From Ophiobolus disseminans (Eukaryota > Ascomycota > Dothideomycetes > Pleosporales > Phaeosphaeriaceae), in contig MU006234.1 in NCBI GenBank assembly GCA_010093685.1, forward strand, positions 487,668 to 551,667: a stretch of DNA of 64,000 bases, given 5' to 3'. Below, in pieces: positions 43,838-56,234 of the stretch. The notes under the pieces are model-generated. The model did no database searches, was not told the origin of the DNA, and was given only the letters and a program-made list of their open reading frames with translations. Both the position numbers and the translations under genes were made by a program. Numbering within the stretch: the stretch's first letter is position 1; every line of letters starts with the position of its first letter.

Positions 43838-46800
43838 ATGACCGACCGGCGGACGTCAGCGGCCGCGCCGTCGCCCAAGATCCCCCCAGCGCCGCCGCCG
43901 CCGCCGCCAAAGCAGAGGCAGCGCTCGTACTTTGAGCGTTTCGTTGCGCAACCGTTGACGACTGCATATGGGTCGCGCCCTCCAAGCGTGCAGACGAATC
44001 GTCCCGAAGGCGGGCCTCCGAACCCACTAGTGCCGAAGCTCCCCGGGTATGTAGGTATTCTGTTTCGTCCCGTTTCGCTCCAAAGTGCAGAGCTTCTTCA
44101 TCTGCTGTATCCGCCATTGGCTGCAGCCCGTCCGTCGACGTGCGGCATTTTCACTGTTGGCCCATCGCTCCTTCCTACGTCTGTCCCTGTCTCAGTCACG
44201 CCTGCCTGTACAGTCGTGTCTGTCCGTGCTATTTTCGTGTGCGTCCACTAAGAACCCCGACCCAGCATCCGCACCGGCTACTCGCAGGATGCCAGCCACA
44301 AAACGGGCCTTGACATATCCGCCCTCGACATCAACCGCGAACGCACTCATGCAGTCCTCGCTGGCAAGGAGATACTTAAGACGGTCAAAGTAGACAATGC
44401 CAAGATCATCGACGAAACCAATCTGCGCGCAGCCGTGCTCAACTATGCAGACTCACATGCCCGCCAGCGTGAAGGCCTGGGCATCCACGACGTCAAGTGG
44501 TCGCACGGCCAGTTCAACTCGCACATTGCAACTGCCGCAGCGAATGGCAAGGTCATCCTGTACGACCTGAACCGCGCCAGCGTAGAACTCACAAGGTTGC
44601 ACGAGCACAATCGCCAGGTCCACAAGCTGGCCTTTAACCCCCACCAGGGCTATTTGCTGCTGTCTGCCAGCCAAGATGCGACGGTTCGTCTGTGGGACCT
44701 GCGCGATATGCGCAGAAACATCATCACGTGTCGCAGCCGAGACCAGTATGCGGGCATCAACGGTGGCATTCGAGACGTGCAATGGTCACCCACAGATGCT
44801 GTAGAATTCGCCTTTGGCACTGACAATGGAAACATACAGCGCTGGGACTTTCGATACAACAAGGGCCCCAAGCAAAAGATAACTGCCCACGATCAGCGTA
44901 TGTGCACTTCCATTGACTGGCACCCGGACGGCAAGCACCTTCTCAGCTCCGGCGTTGATCGAACAGTCAAGGTTTGGGACTTCTCACAGGACGGCCGCCG
45001 ACAAAAGGCCGCTTGGGTCCTGACCACACCCTATCCTGTTCATAAGGCGCGGTGGAGACCGCCCTACTGGTCAGACGACCACCAAGAGCGAGGCGCCTAC
45101 CAGTGCACGCAACTAGCGACCTACTATGATCGTGAACACCCTGCTATCCATGTGTGGGACTTTCGTCGACCTCACCTCCCCTTTCGGGAGATCAACAAGT
45201 TTGCCAGCGCACCGTCCGACATGCTCTGGCACTCGCGTGACACTCTGTGGACCGTAGGCAAAGAAGGTGTCTTTCAGCAAAGTGATATCCACCATGCACC
45301 AAAGACCATGGATCGACGGAACTTGCAGGCACTCGCAGTATCGCCAAGTGGTGAAGTGGGTGGCGTGGCGCAGAGAAGACCACGGCGCCGGCGTTCTGCA
45401 AGTCTAGCGTATACCGAGGACACGTATGCTGGTCATCCACCCGACCAACGCGGCAGCCCAGAAAAGGGTAGCATGCGGAGCTCTGCAGATGACAGCCTGG
45501 ACGACAGCTTCCTAGTTTCGTCCTCCAAGCGTCACCACGGTCGCACTGCCAGCAACAGGTCAGCCAGGTCCTTCGGCAGCACACCACCGTCTGACACGGC
45601 TCCAAAAGTCATGTTTCTGGCTGATTCTATGACGACGCAGACCGAGTCATCGAGACCTAATCAAATCGCTGTTCGCGGTGTTCTACCTGGCGCTAGCAAC
45701 GTTCAGATCTTCGCTTATCTGGCTCAGAAATACAAAGCCATACCGCTCTCAGATCCTCCAGATATGCACGCGTTTGAGGAGCTGAAACACGTCTTCGGAC
45801 AGAACGCTGAGTATGCTGAAAGAGCTTCCTTATACCGACTCGCAAATACGTGGAGAGTTGTAGGCGAATCCATTTTTAACGCAACACGGCGACGTGCAGA
45901 GCTGCACAGAGCACGTAGAAGGGTCCTGCACGCTCCCAAGCCCAATTCACTTCATGCAGTTTCTCAGAGCGCCTCGGAGCCTCTCAAACCCCAGGATAAG
46001 CGGTTCACGGCCCCACTGAACCCTGCAGTACGTGCAATTCTTGGTACTCTAGAAAAGCCGAGCAGTATTCAGTCACCACCTAGGGAGAGCACTTCCAATC
46101 TCGCAACTCCTCTTGCGCGTCCGATCGCCGTCCATGACTTTCAGTCTGACAGCCATGATCAATCTGATCTGCCCAATATAGATCACGAGGTCATTGATGC
46201 ACTTCCTCCTCCTGTCACTGGGCCTCAATCTAACGCCTTTGAAACTAACGAAGCACTGGCGCCTCCATCGACCACTTTCAATGGGCCGAAATGGTATCAG
46301 ACTGCAGATGGCCTCGATGAGCGACGTGCGCAGGTCGGCAGCTTCAGAGCATCGCCCCGCATTCCACTAAACCTTGGGCCTAGTAATACGCCAGGCGTTA
46401 GCATTCCACCGCCCATCGAGCGCCACGACTCCGGGGAAAGTTTCACAATGTTTTCCGCGTCGAGCGATTCCCAAAGGGGGAATTCAGTGCCAAGCTCATT
46501 CGCCAGCGGCAATTCAAACTTGCATAAAGTCGAATCCACTTCGAGCAAGTGGCAAATCGGAGCGGAGAAGGCAAGCTTTGGGAATGTAAGACTTGCGTCT
46601 GACACCAGTCAACAAATGGAATTAGGCAAGAGTGTTCAGATCTCGCCGACCACAATGCCTATCGGCAAAATGCCTACCGATCAAGGTACCCAGCAAGGCT
46701 CGGTCCGTAATGGCACGGACCATTTGATCGAATTCAGCAGCGGAGAAAGGGCGATCGAAGAGATGGAACATTTGCGAAGAAACAACCAATTGCTTCGTCA

Positions 46801-48142
46801 TGACAGTTCCGAATCAGAAGCCTACGCCAGCAGCCGGGGCGATAGTACGTCGTCATTGGAATATAGCACGGAAATGGAAGCAAGTGGGACGATCGTACCT
46901 GAATTCTGTGAGGACGTAAGATCGCCGCATGGCTTAAAGCCTCCTGCAACACTATTTCATCATACGGACAGTGCGCCTCCGGTACTTGAACCGTCAATAG
47001 AAGACGCACTGTTACTCTCCGACTATCAGGCTATGCATGTCGACGCCGAGAGAGGGTCACCATATGCCGTGATCGGCCTCCTCAATAGTCTGCTCGCATC
47101 TTACACGAGCGCACAGTCAGATGCGCAATTCTCGTCGATTCTGTTACTCCTCTTGGCACCGTTATTGCCGCAAACGCACAATATTGCAGAGACGCCTAAC
47201 GTGGGCGAGGTGCTCACTGCATTCTCCGACACCTTCATCTCCCTCGGCCTGACTCCCTCACAAGCAAAAGCAATCCTCTCAACGCAGCTAAGTCAACTAA
47301 TTGCCACGGGCATCAACCCTTACCAGGCAGAATCGATCCTCCACACCTACCATGCACAGTTGCACAGCCTTTTCCTTTTCAATTCCGCGGCATCACTTCG
47401 CCGACTCGCATATCCTGCTTATCCCGCTGTTTATGAGCAAGCACTGAAGGATACCCAGCTGGGGTTGCTATGCCTTAGCTGCAAGTCGCCCATCAACAAC
47501 CCTAAAGATAAGATGCGTTGTGAGTCTTGCAAGCGAGCTCAAGCACCGTGCCCCATATGTTGGAGCAAATTCCCGGTCTTCGAACCAATCACGGCAAAAA
47601 AGAAAGGCAAACAGAAGAACCGATCAAGCCCCGTAGACAAGGACCACCGACGTAAGCGGTCATCTCTCATGTCAAACCAAGCGCTCGACGTGCATCTTCA
47701 CACCGATGGCACATCACCAACCAAACCCGAGAATTGGGCGCCGGACAAAGCCACGCTCTGGACGTGGTGCTCGCTGTGTGGACATGGCGGACATACCAAC
47801 TGTCTATCGACGTGGTTTGCTGATGCGGCCTTATCTGATGGCGCATGCGCTACCGAAGGCTGTCTCTGCGATTGCGTTCGGGGTAAGCGACGTGATGAGA
47901 AGATCCAAGAAGTTCTCCACACTAAAGCAGAAAGAAATCGAGCAAAGCCCGTTCGTAAGGGCGACGACTGGAAGGTTAGCGAAAGCAGAGCCGTATCAGC
48001 AGTTCGAGGTGCTATTGGCGACAACTCCACGCAACTCCAGCCAACAACCCGCAGAGAGGATGCTAAACGCGTCCGCGTGCTCGCTCCAGATCCGGATTCG
48101 GTCGGCCCGTTCCATGCGGCACCCACGAAACTGCCGAAATGA
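43838..48142 (+). CDS. RTC1: RTC1/SEA2 (WDR24-like) WD40-RING protein, 1361 aa
   Basis: Exon 1 (43838-44046) encodes a proline-rich N-terminus; exon 2 (44266-48142) the rest, with the junction LPG|IRTGYSQDASH after the CCCAG acceptor. WD40 repeats fill residues ~90-400, for example DVKWSHGQFNSHIATAAANGKVILYDL and LLLSASQDATVRLWDLRD. A long low-complexity middle follows. A helical domain precedes the C-terminal cysteine/histidine RING-like module: LCLSCKSPINNP, MRCESCK, CPICW, WCSLCGHGGHTNCLSTWF and GCLCDC. This is the layout of yeast Rtc1/Sea2 and human WDR24, subunits of the SEACAT/GATOR2 complex that promotes TORC1 activity in response to amino acids at the vacuole. Overall length agrees with the family. 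Confidence 0.93.
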
Positions 48143-50320
48143 AAAGCAAGCATCAATGTACTTTATCTCTGACATCAGCAAGCTCGCTCGCGTGGACCAC
48201 TTGTGTGCGATGTTGAAAGCGTTGGCGCTGCGGAGACGCCCGCACGCCGTGCATAGTCACACCGCTTGTAGACTGCCAAGCATGCGACGCCACAGCCCGC
48301 TTCCCCGGATGCGGGATGCTTACTTGAGACTTGCCACGTTGATGAGCTGCAAGGGATGATTAGTTTGGAATTTCACCCCGAGGTTGTGATTACCTTGGGA
48401 AGGTGGGAGGTCATGGTAGTATTGCGTCGGATGACCGGCGTAATTCGTACAAAGCTCTCTCATTGACAACTGTACATAACTTTCTCCTGGAAGCACTATT
48501 CGAGTTTTACCTATTCAAGCTTTGTTTCGTCTACTTGAAACTCTCCACTCCTTCCCCCTCCGTTCAGTAACATCATTGTACTGCAGCCTTAACAAATAGC
48601 CGCAGGATCACCACCAAGCCATACCCACCGATCCTTCGAGACCATTGCACATCACACCACTTCATTCCTCACCCATCGCACAGGTTTCCCTCAGACTCTA
48701 TTATCTTACAACTGGGGCTATCCTTGCATCCCCGTCGACTAACAATGTACTTCCATCCGTGGCATTGATTTGCCACCTTCCGACTACTTCCTCAATCAAA
48801 TCTTCCGCACCACATCTTCTCTGATCGGTGTGCATCACGCACATACCCACCAGCGGACCGCGAACGAGAGGCGTGCCAACGCACGGTAAGCTTACCCCTC
48901 GATCCGCGCGATCCCTGCGAGCTGTTGGGAGAAGCGGATTTGTTGCCATGTTCAATCAGATCATGCGGGTGTATTGGAAAGACGTGTTTGCATAGAAGAT
49001 ACCGATTAGCAACGTCAGATCATGCGTGTGGGTGTATTGGAGGAAAAAGAAGTGTGTAATGTAGTGATGATGACGTGGTGGTGGAATTGGAGATGTGAAC
49101 GGTGAATCTTTGCGACATGCAAGACGCGTATGTGTGTAATTCGGAAATGCGGGTGAGCCAATGAATTGGGAGTATTCACTTCTACAGCTGCTCTATCGTC
49201 CCACGCGTCACCGAATCTAAGCTGTTTGTACGCCAACACTGCACTCTAGATCCCCCACGAGGCACTGCCGTGAATCTCAAACACGCATCACGAGCCCCAG
49301 CGTCACACGTAGATCAAGATCACTATCGTGGTACGTTGAGATACAAGCCCCGCCTCAACGTGTCGCCCAGCCTTCTCGCCAGGTGTGACACGGCATGATG
49401 CGACCCCAGGTTTCTCATAGGCACGGGAGCTTGATGCTTTAGCGAGGTGTGAGTGGGTCTGCCGTCTGCCACAACATTGAGGCGCATCGAAGAGGGTGTG
49501 CGGGCAGGTGCTGAGACTCTTGGGCGGTTCCGCGCTGGCGGGTGCGTTGGCGAGGGCTCGATGGTAGTTGTTAATTCAATGGGTGTGGAACATGGATCGA
49601 TGTCGTGCTGCTGTGGAGGCGCGATGCGCTGCGAGTCGCTGCTGCAGCTACTCATGCTTTGAGAAGCAGGCTGGTCTTGATTAGTGTCTTGAAATAGAGC
49701 AATCGACATTTTGGTACGTTTGCTGCGCGTGTGAGTGGCCGCATTGGGCTGTTGAATATTGGCTTCTGCAATGGCAAGGTACCGGCCATTAACATGCACC
49801 ACTAACAGAGGTGTGTCCAGGTGATGTTGGCTTCGATGCACATTTCTGCAACACCAGCTCGTAGTGTCAGGATGTGTGAAACGAGTAAGATAACGTGCAT
49901 AGTTATGATAGGCACACTCATACGTTGCACTGTCAGAAGCCGGTTCATGAGATCTCCTGCATTGGATTCGGCCACCACCTCAGTTCGTTGTCGCCCTGCG
50001 TGTTAGTCACGTAGCTAGAAGTCTTCTCGTGCATCGCAACGTCAGTCGTGGAGTGTTGAATGGAACAATGAGTTGGAACTGGTGGTCCGCAACAAAGTGT
50101 TGGACTTTCGTGAATTGATCGTAGAGTATGTTCAACCAGCCCCCCATCCCTCGTGACACCGTGGTGATCCTCATGAGGCGGAGAGCAAAGCCCTAGGTCG
50201 CCGTGAAATGCATGCCCAAGTCTTTGAAAGACAGCTCAGATGCCGATTCCTGGGACTCGTCAGCTGGTCCCTGACCATCAATCCTTTTGTGCCGTACCTC
50301 AACTCCGTATCCCCATTCTT
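48143..50320. other. Gene-poor stretch, 2.2 kb
   Basis: A minus ATG-started frame of 172 codons (49323-49841) has no domain. An imperfect direct repeat lies at 48957-49039. Nothing else recognised. Confidence 0.4.
48957..49039 (+). repeat. Imperfect direct repeat, two copies about 58 bp apart
   Basis: TCAGATCATGCGGGTGTATT near 48957 recurs near 49016 with a TGTG insertion after ATGCG. A small local duplication; no function suggested. Confidence 0.55.
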
Positions 50321-50740
50321 TTACCGGGAGCCGCTCCAGACGCTCTTGAGGAAGCCGTCCTTTTGTGTGAGCCTGTTGAGGCTGTCGTCGCTCTCACCCA
50401 TGGCGCGGACGAAGCCGCTCAGGGCGTAGACCTGGTTGTCGCCAGTGTAGCGGCCGTTCTCGTCAACCTTGCCGACGCTGATCTGAACGGAAGCGTGGTC
50501 CTTGGCCTTGATGATGCGTCCGGTGGCCGACTTCGGGGAGTTAGTATCGCGGTTCGAGGGTTCATGGAGGTTTCGGGTGACTTACGCATTTGCGCGGGAC
50601 GAGAACTTTGCAGTGTTAGCATTTGTTGTCACGGACAAGTTTCGCTTTGGCGGGGTGCTGAGTTGCGGATGGCGCAGCGCACGAATGCGCAAGGACAGGC
50701 GTCACTTACGGTCAACGAGCTCTCCACGTTCGTTCTCCAT
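50321..50740 (-). CDS. RPS21: 40S ribosomal protein S21 (eS21), 86 aa
   Basis: Three exons: 50740-50710 (31 nt), 50605-50586 (20 nt) and 50530-50321. Joined they start MENERGELVDLLVPRKC and continue SATGRIIKAKDHASVQISVG, then NGRYTGDNQVYALSGFVRAMGESDDSLNRL, ending QKDGFLKSVWSGSR. Length 86 and the order of conserved segments match eS21, a small-subunit protein that binds on the solvent side and is needed for 18S rRNA maturation. The very short second exon explains why no long open frame shows the N-terminus. Codon use is strongly biased to C-ending codons (AAG, GTC, GGC, CGC), as expected for a ribosomal protein gene. All three donors/acceptors are canonical. Confidence 0.95.
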
Positions 50741-51754
50741 TTTGATTGATGTGTAGGTGGGAAGGCGGGTGGTCTTGGGTGTTGCGCTGGAAAGTCGTCG
50801 TCGTCGTCGGTGGTGCGGTTGCTCGTGTGAATTTCGAATGTCTGTCGCTAGCTTGTGGTGAGCTAGCCTCGTGTCGGACTAGTGTCTTGGCATGATACAC
50901 GGTACATGGCAATGGCCACTTTCATCGCGAAACCACCGATGCCATGCGATACTACAACCGCCTTCAGTCAGCTGCTGGTACTCCATTGACGGGTATTTGA
51001 AAAACTGCCGTTACTGGTGTGGACTGAGCAGCAGAAACGCACTCACTCCTATCTCATATTTGCGCTTCTGTGCTCGTCATTGCTAATCACTTCTCATCGT
51101 TCTGTTGTTTCGTCTGGTACACTGGAAGCAGATGATCCATATAGTCCTCCGCAAATCGTTTTCATGGCCGATGCTCACGAGACTCATCTTCAAGACTCAT
51201 TTACAATATGCATCCTGATCCTTCATCTGCCTGTGTAGTGTCAAACATTCACCACGGCGCAGCATACTTGAACATGTTTGAGTTCGTTGCAGATGCCCCA
51301 CCGGAGTACAAGGTTAGCAGCGATTTAGATGACCTCGAGAAACGAGCCTGCCGGCAGACGCGACTCGCTGCCGGTAATCTATAACCCCTACTGCCAAGGC
51401 CCAGAGAGGCTCGAATCAAAGCTTCATTCGACATTTAGACTGCCCGGGTAGGGATCGACAATGGAGCATCCCACGATTGGAGTCATTCTCGCTCTTTGGT
51501 TACACGCTCTACATGCAGCGATATTGATCTTTCCACGTGGACAGGCACTGGCAACCCATGAGCGCGCAACCTGCGGCGATAACGACCCCACATTAAGTAG
51601 ACGGCCGTCCTCACAGTCTTATACGTCCACAATCTGTAACGGATGGGGCGTGGGTTAGAATCATATTTCGTGGCTACATATCCATAGAAAGCCACTGGGT
51701 ACGGTCCACTTTCTGAACCCAGCCCTCGAACCCTACCCTCAGCCTCCAAGCACC
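50741..51754. other. Intergenic region with a tRNA-like relic
   Basis: Promoters of RPS21 (minus) and the DUF1996 gene (plus). Holds the tRNA-Gly-like relic at 50895-50942. No supported gene otherwise. Confidence 0.4.
50895..50942 (-). pseudogene. tRNA-Gly(GCC) 5'-half relic
   Basis: The minus strand begins GCATCGGTGGTTT, identical to the first 13 bases of the intact tRNA-Gly at 55129-55215, then diverges in the D-arm and resumes similarity with GCCATTGCCATGTA around the anticodon. A convincing T-arm and 3' acceptor strand do not follow, so it cannot fold as a tRNA. A decayed tRNA copy or tRNA-derived fragment is the simplest reading. Confidence 0.6.
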
Positions 51755-53123
51755 ATGCACTGGAAGTCTTTTGTTCCTGCCCTCCTGGTGGGCTCCGTCC
51801 ATGCTAGCTCTCTCCGCTTCAGTTGCTCGCAACTCGTTGTTGAGCGTCTTGACCCGCTCGTTAATCCGGGCCAACTGCAAACGCCACATGTACATCAGAT
51901 TGTATGTAGACTCCCGCACAAGAGTCGATGTCTTCGGTAACTAACTAAAGTAGATTGGTGGCAATTCTTTCAATGCCTCTATGGACCCTTCGATCGCGCC
52001 AGCAGAAGCGTCTACTTGCACGACCTGCACAGTGAGTGATGGCATGTCACTTCAATAACAAGTCTGACGCACTCGCCTAGTTCTCGGAAGACTTTAGCAA
52101 CTACTGGACCGCCATACTGTACTTCCGCGCGAAGAATGGGACGTTCAAACGCGTGCCGCAGAAACCCAATGTTGGGTTTGAGCAAGCGAATGGCGGGATG
52201 ACCGTATACTACACTCCGACGACTAAGAGTGGAGCCCTCAAGAAGGGGGACATTACTGCTTTTAAGAAGGGATTTAGGATGATTGTTGGTATGTCGTTTG
52301 TGTTTCTGTCCCTTCCACACCTTGATCAAAGAGCATTTTTAAATAATGCCATATGCAGGCAATCCCGGCTACAGGACCAAGACTGAAGCTGCCAAGTTCC
52401 GCCAGTTGACCTACACTTGCTTGGAAAACATGAACACGCGCTCGGGCGAGACAGTAGACTTCCCTACCAAGCCGTGTAAGGTTGGTATGATGGTCAATGT
52501 AAGATTTCCAACTTGTTGGGACGGCCAAAATCTCGATTCGCCGGACCACATGGCGCATGTAGCATAGTACGTTTTCCTCTCTCCTGAGGACGAGGGCAAA
52601 ATTACAAAACGTCAGGAGCTGACTATGCCAGTCCATCGTCTGGCACATTCGAGAATAACGGCCCTTGCCCTGCAACCCATCCCGTGAAACTTCCTCAATT
52701 ATTCTTCGAAATCATCTTCGACACGACCAAGTTCAACGACAAGAGCTTGTGGCCGGAGGATGGTAGCCAACCGTTCGTGTGGAGTTTTGGGGACAAGTGA
52801 GCTTCATTTGCCCCATGATTTCGTCAAATGTCAGACTGACGCACTACAGGACGGGCTATGGTAACCACGGCGACTACGGTAGGTCTTCACGCAAACCCTA
52901 CCATCTTTTGTACGAGAGAAAAGCGCTAACTTAACTTGACGCAGTCTTCGGCTGGAAAGACGACTCCCTTCAAAAGGCAATGGATGCAAACTGCAACGTC
53001 AACTGCCCGCAGCTCAAGACACAGAGCATTGCCGCGGGCAACAAGTGCGCGCAAAGCCAAAAGGTGAAGGAGGATATTGACAGCTGGATGACAGAGTTGC
53101 CAGGAGGTATGCCAGTGCAGTAA
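51755..53123 (+). CDS. DUF1996-domain secreted protein, 262 aa
   Basis: Seven exons: 51755-51901, 51954-52031, 52081-52288, 52359-52566, 52632-52796, 52850-52878 and 52945-53123; every junction keeps phase. Signal peptide: MHWKSFVPALLVGSVHA. The DUF1996 signature follows: LVVERLDPLVNPGQLQTPHVHQI, GGNSFNASMDP, CTTCTFSEDFSNYWTAILYF, then GMMVNVRFPTCWDG, MAHVAYPSSGTFENNGPCP and FGDKTGYGNHGDYVFGW. The family is abundant in fungi, sometimes linked to WSC domains, and its role is unknown; histidine- and cysteine-rich conserved positions suggest a binding or catalytic surface outside the cell. The length is shorter than many members (about 350-450), because there is little C-terminal extension. Confidence 0.9.
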
Positions 53124-53426
53124 GAGTATACAGTGAGTCCAATATAAGTTGTATGAGTTGGTTTACGAGTGAACAATATCCTTCGTCGACCCATTTGTTT
53201 GTCCGATGAAGACTGGCCCTACCGCAATTATGTCATTTTGTGGAAATTGACAATAGAAGTGCTTAGTCATCTACCACCTGCATATGTGACATGCAAGGCC
53301 CAGTAAAGTCGAGTTGACTAGCACACACATGCATACCAGGCATTACTCCAGCGTGCAACATCGCCGTGGCCCCAAAAGAATCAGCAGCTGTTAATACCGT
53401 GTAAAGGATAAAGACCTACGAATGAG
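53124..53426. other. Short intergenic region
   Basis: About 300 bases between two co-directional genes. Nothing recognised. Confidence 0.4.
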
Positions 53427-54374
53427 ATGCGAGTTTGCCATCTGCCACGACCTGTCCAGCTAACGAGCTTCCTCTTCTCTCGATTACCACGCCCCAGACT
53501 CGTGGCACCAATCCTCACACCTCCGTACCAACGACGAAAATCTTCCTACATTCATCTGTGGATCGAGTCACTTACCACTCCAGCAAGAGATGAGGTTGTG
53601 TATCCGATAATCGACCTACCGAAGACTGAGGACGCTCTCAAACAATTGACCCATGAAGAAGTACAACAAATACTTCTAGAAAGCGGTCGAGATCAATATC
53701 GATTTTTTCCATCCAGCCTCAACGACAGTAGCATTCAACCCAGCGCACCTTGGGGATTCGTTGTTTTTCGCACGGCCTACGGCGTGGAAAGTGAAGGACC
53801 ATGGACTCGTATGTTGAAAGAGCTACGTTCACATGTTGGGATCAGTCTCTCGTATTCGATTCAGTCTGACTTATTTCCCCGCCACGAATTAATGGTCATC
53901 GAGGACGAAGAGTCGCTCGCTGGTGCCGACACGCACACAGTGCGCCATGCTTTCCGCACTTGGATTGCCGATGATCTGACTCCGCGGCTTTGCGACCCAG
54001 AAAGCTACGGTGGTATTGAGAAGGCCCATTCAAATCTTCTCGGCAACGATAACTACAACTCAAACTATCCTGCAAGATGCATCGCTCCGAGGTGGCAGTT
54101 CTGCCTACTTGTGGACGACGCTTGCCTTAGTTCTCTAAAACTCAGAGGTTCGCGGTCTCCATTCGTCAAGATTGTGGATGCTCAGTTTCAGGAAGACAGA
54201 GTCGCAGTTGTGGATGATGGTAGGGAAGATGGCGAAACGGATGATCAATGTGAGTATGTTGGATGGATGTACATGGACGTGGGCGACTATGTGCAGATGT
54301 ATGATGGACTGAGTGGTGGCTATTGGCGGGATCTAGTGTACCAAAGGCCTGAAAAAGGCTATGCAGATCATTAG
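53427..54374 (+). CDS. Uncharacterised fungal protein, 315 aa
   Basis: A single uninterrupted frame with a clear ATG. The N-terminal ~40 residues are basic and hydrophobic without acids (RLPRPRLVAPILTPPYQRRK), which might be a mitochondrial presequence. The body contains PWGFVVFRTAYGVESEGPWTRML, a segment I associate with a family of uncharacterised proteins widespread in Pleosporales-type fungi, followed by FPRHELMVIEDEESLAGADTHTVRHAFRTWI and, near the end, YVGWMYMDVGDYVQMYDGL. No catalytic motif or membrane segment is visible. The function is unknown, and the family association comes from memory of sequence style rather than a search. Confidence 0.78.
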   Translation: MRVCHLPRPVQLTSFLFSRLPRPRLVAPILTPPYQRRKSSYIHLWIESLTTPARDEVVYPIIDLPKTEDALKQLTHEEVQQILLESGRDQYRFFPSSLNDSSIQPSAPWGFVVFRTAYGVESEGPWTRMLKELRSHVGISLSYSIQSDLFPRHELMVIEDEESLAGADTHTVRHAFRTWIADDLTPRLCDPESYGGIEKAHSNLLGNDNYNSNYPARCIAPRWQFCLLVDDACLSSLKLRGSRSPFVKIVDAQFQEDRVAVVDDGREDGETDDQCEYVGWMYMDVGDYVQMYDGLSGGYWRDLVYQRPEKGYADH

Positions 54375-55128
54375 GAATGTCGGTGGAAGCGCATTAGCAT
54401 TTGCGCATCTGGTCTCGATATGCGACAGCTGAGTATCATTCCCTCCAAAGGATAAGGGCGACTTTGTCGCCTCTGTGTTTCTTTTCTTTCAGGAGTATCA
54501 ACAATTAACAACATAACGATGTCTAGCAAAATGTTACTCCTTGTTGTCGCATGCCGTGCAATTTGAGGGGTGGAGACCAACAATTGCTATTATTCCTGAG
54601 CAAAGTACTGTCTCAGGTCACATACGAGCGAAAATGACAGAGGTAGCTCCTAATACTTTCTAGCCACACGATTGGATTTTTTACAAAGTAAGAAAGAAGA
54701 TCAAACCTACTTTGCTATAGCTTCTTAATGTTTCTATTTCTTAAAAATCGTTTTATTCGCTAACTTGACACCTGTGTATTTTCGCTCACATGTGCCTGGA
54801 GGCAGTACAGCTCTTTACATCTTCGCAAGTACCAAGTAAAGCTAACTTACAGTTCTAGAAGACATTTACTAATTGTGTGATTGTGCTAAAACTTGGCTAA
54901 GATTTACCCCAATCTCTTAAATATCTTTCACCACGGACCTACCCAGCAACGGCACCCAATCGTTCCAGCGCTCTTCCCGGCTAACAATTAAGCGACCGTT
55001 GTTCTGTTTGATGATTCATGGTGTTGGTGGCCGCAGAAATCACGATCTTGCCGCCCACTTCCGAATTTTGCGCCCCAACGCCCGCAACACCACGCATCCC
55101 AGGCACGCAGCAGTGCAAAAAGAAAGTT
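54375..55128. other. A+T-rich intergenic region
   Basis: Visibly richer in A and T than the coding parts, with long T and A runs around 54670-54770. It could be a repeat altered beyond recognition. No frame, terminal repeat or RNA recognised. Confidence 0.4.
55117..55121 (-). terminator. RNA polymerase III terminator of tRNA-Gly
   Basis: On the minus strand, TTTCTTTTT follows the tRNA 3' end; the run of five T (five A on plus) is a standard polymerase III stop. Confidence 0.7.
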
Positions 55129-55215
55129 TGCATCGGCCGGGAATCGAACCCGGGGCTAGCCGAATTGATGTATGATACATGGCAACGGCTAATTTTACCA
55201 CTAAACCACCGATGC
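55129..55215 (-). tRNA. tRNA-Gly (anticodon GCC) with 16-nt intron
   Basis: On the minus strand the acceptor arm GCATCGG pairs with CCGATGC, followed by discriminator A. The anticodon stem AGCCG/CGGCT encloses TTGCCA, with anticodon GCC at 55183-55181. A 16-nt intron (55179-55164) follows position 37, the canonical site. The T-arm CCGGG-TTCGATT-CCCGG is perfect. Internal A-box GGTTTAGTGG and B-box GGTTCGATTCC are present. The intron itself holds a small TGTAT/ATACA dyad. Confidence 0.95.
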
Positions 55216-56234
55216 GATTATTCGAACTGAGCTGTTGCTCAATTGATGTGTGGAGGAGACTCAATAAACAATATGACCTAAACAAAATAACGGCACGGCA
55301 TGGTCAAGAAGACTGGTACCAGTTCAGAGTTTTGCACCACGGTGGGACCGGCTAAAGTGGGGATGCGGGGTCATCCGGATAGCTGCATATGGTGGAAGCG
55401 CTAACTGGATTGATACATCGCACTTGGTAGACTGGATGCTAACTCTTCGAGAAGAACGCAGTGTCACGATGGTGTTCCGTTTCTGGAATACCTAACTGAT
55501 GGGAATAAGTCGGGTCTTTGAGTGAACTTCCTGGTGCTATGACATCAACGATTTCTTCACCCTTTTTTCAGCGCTACGACAGCTCAACATCCACGATTCG
55601 CGCTGCGAAATTTGATTAATCTTAAAGAGTAGTAATTGTGGTATGAGTAGTTACAATCAGGCTGTTCTCTTAAAACCTCCAGACCCTCGCGCGCTGTCAA
55701 ATTTATGTTCCCCCACGAACTTCTTCATCCATTGCACTGGTTTCATATGTTTCTAGCAGGAGGCCTTCATATCAGCCTCAAGGCTTGTTTGAATTAGGAA
55801 ATATCTTTACAAAGCTAAAGTCAAGAATATCTAGATACCCAGGTAATCTCCATGTTTGAGAAATCGCGGGTTAATCAAGACAGACTGATAAAATCTTGTC
55901 AAAGCTTACTTTCTACTCCTTTTCATATTCCCTGAGCTCACAGGTTGCTGAAACAATCTCATCATGTGCTGAACTCCATATGTAGATAGTTGCTCGACAA
56001 GCTGTATGTACTGCAAAAGTGCAAAGCAGCCACGATAGGATATCACAAATACAAAAAACTGCAGAGTCAAACTCCTAAGTGACTGCTCTAACAGCTAAGC
56101 GTCGTAACTCTTGCTCCTCCATCGAAAACCTCATCCTAACAATGCAGACAGTAAAGGTTGTAATAAAGCTAATGATAGAAGCTGGTTTTCTATAGCACTT
56201 GATGCACTGTGCACATTGCGAAATATTGTGTCTG
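55216..56234. other. A+T-rich intergenic region
   Basis: No frame, repeat or RNA gene was recognised. Its base composition resembles the stretch on the other side of the tRNA. Confidence 0.4.

Noticed and set aside
49323..49841. 172-codon minus-strand ATG frame in the RTC1-RPS21 gap
   Set aside because: Low-complexity composition, no domain, no promoter signal, and other frames overlap it. Too weak to call a gene.
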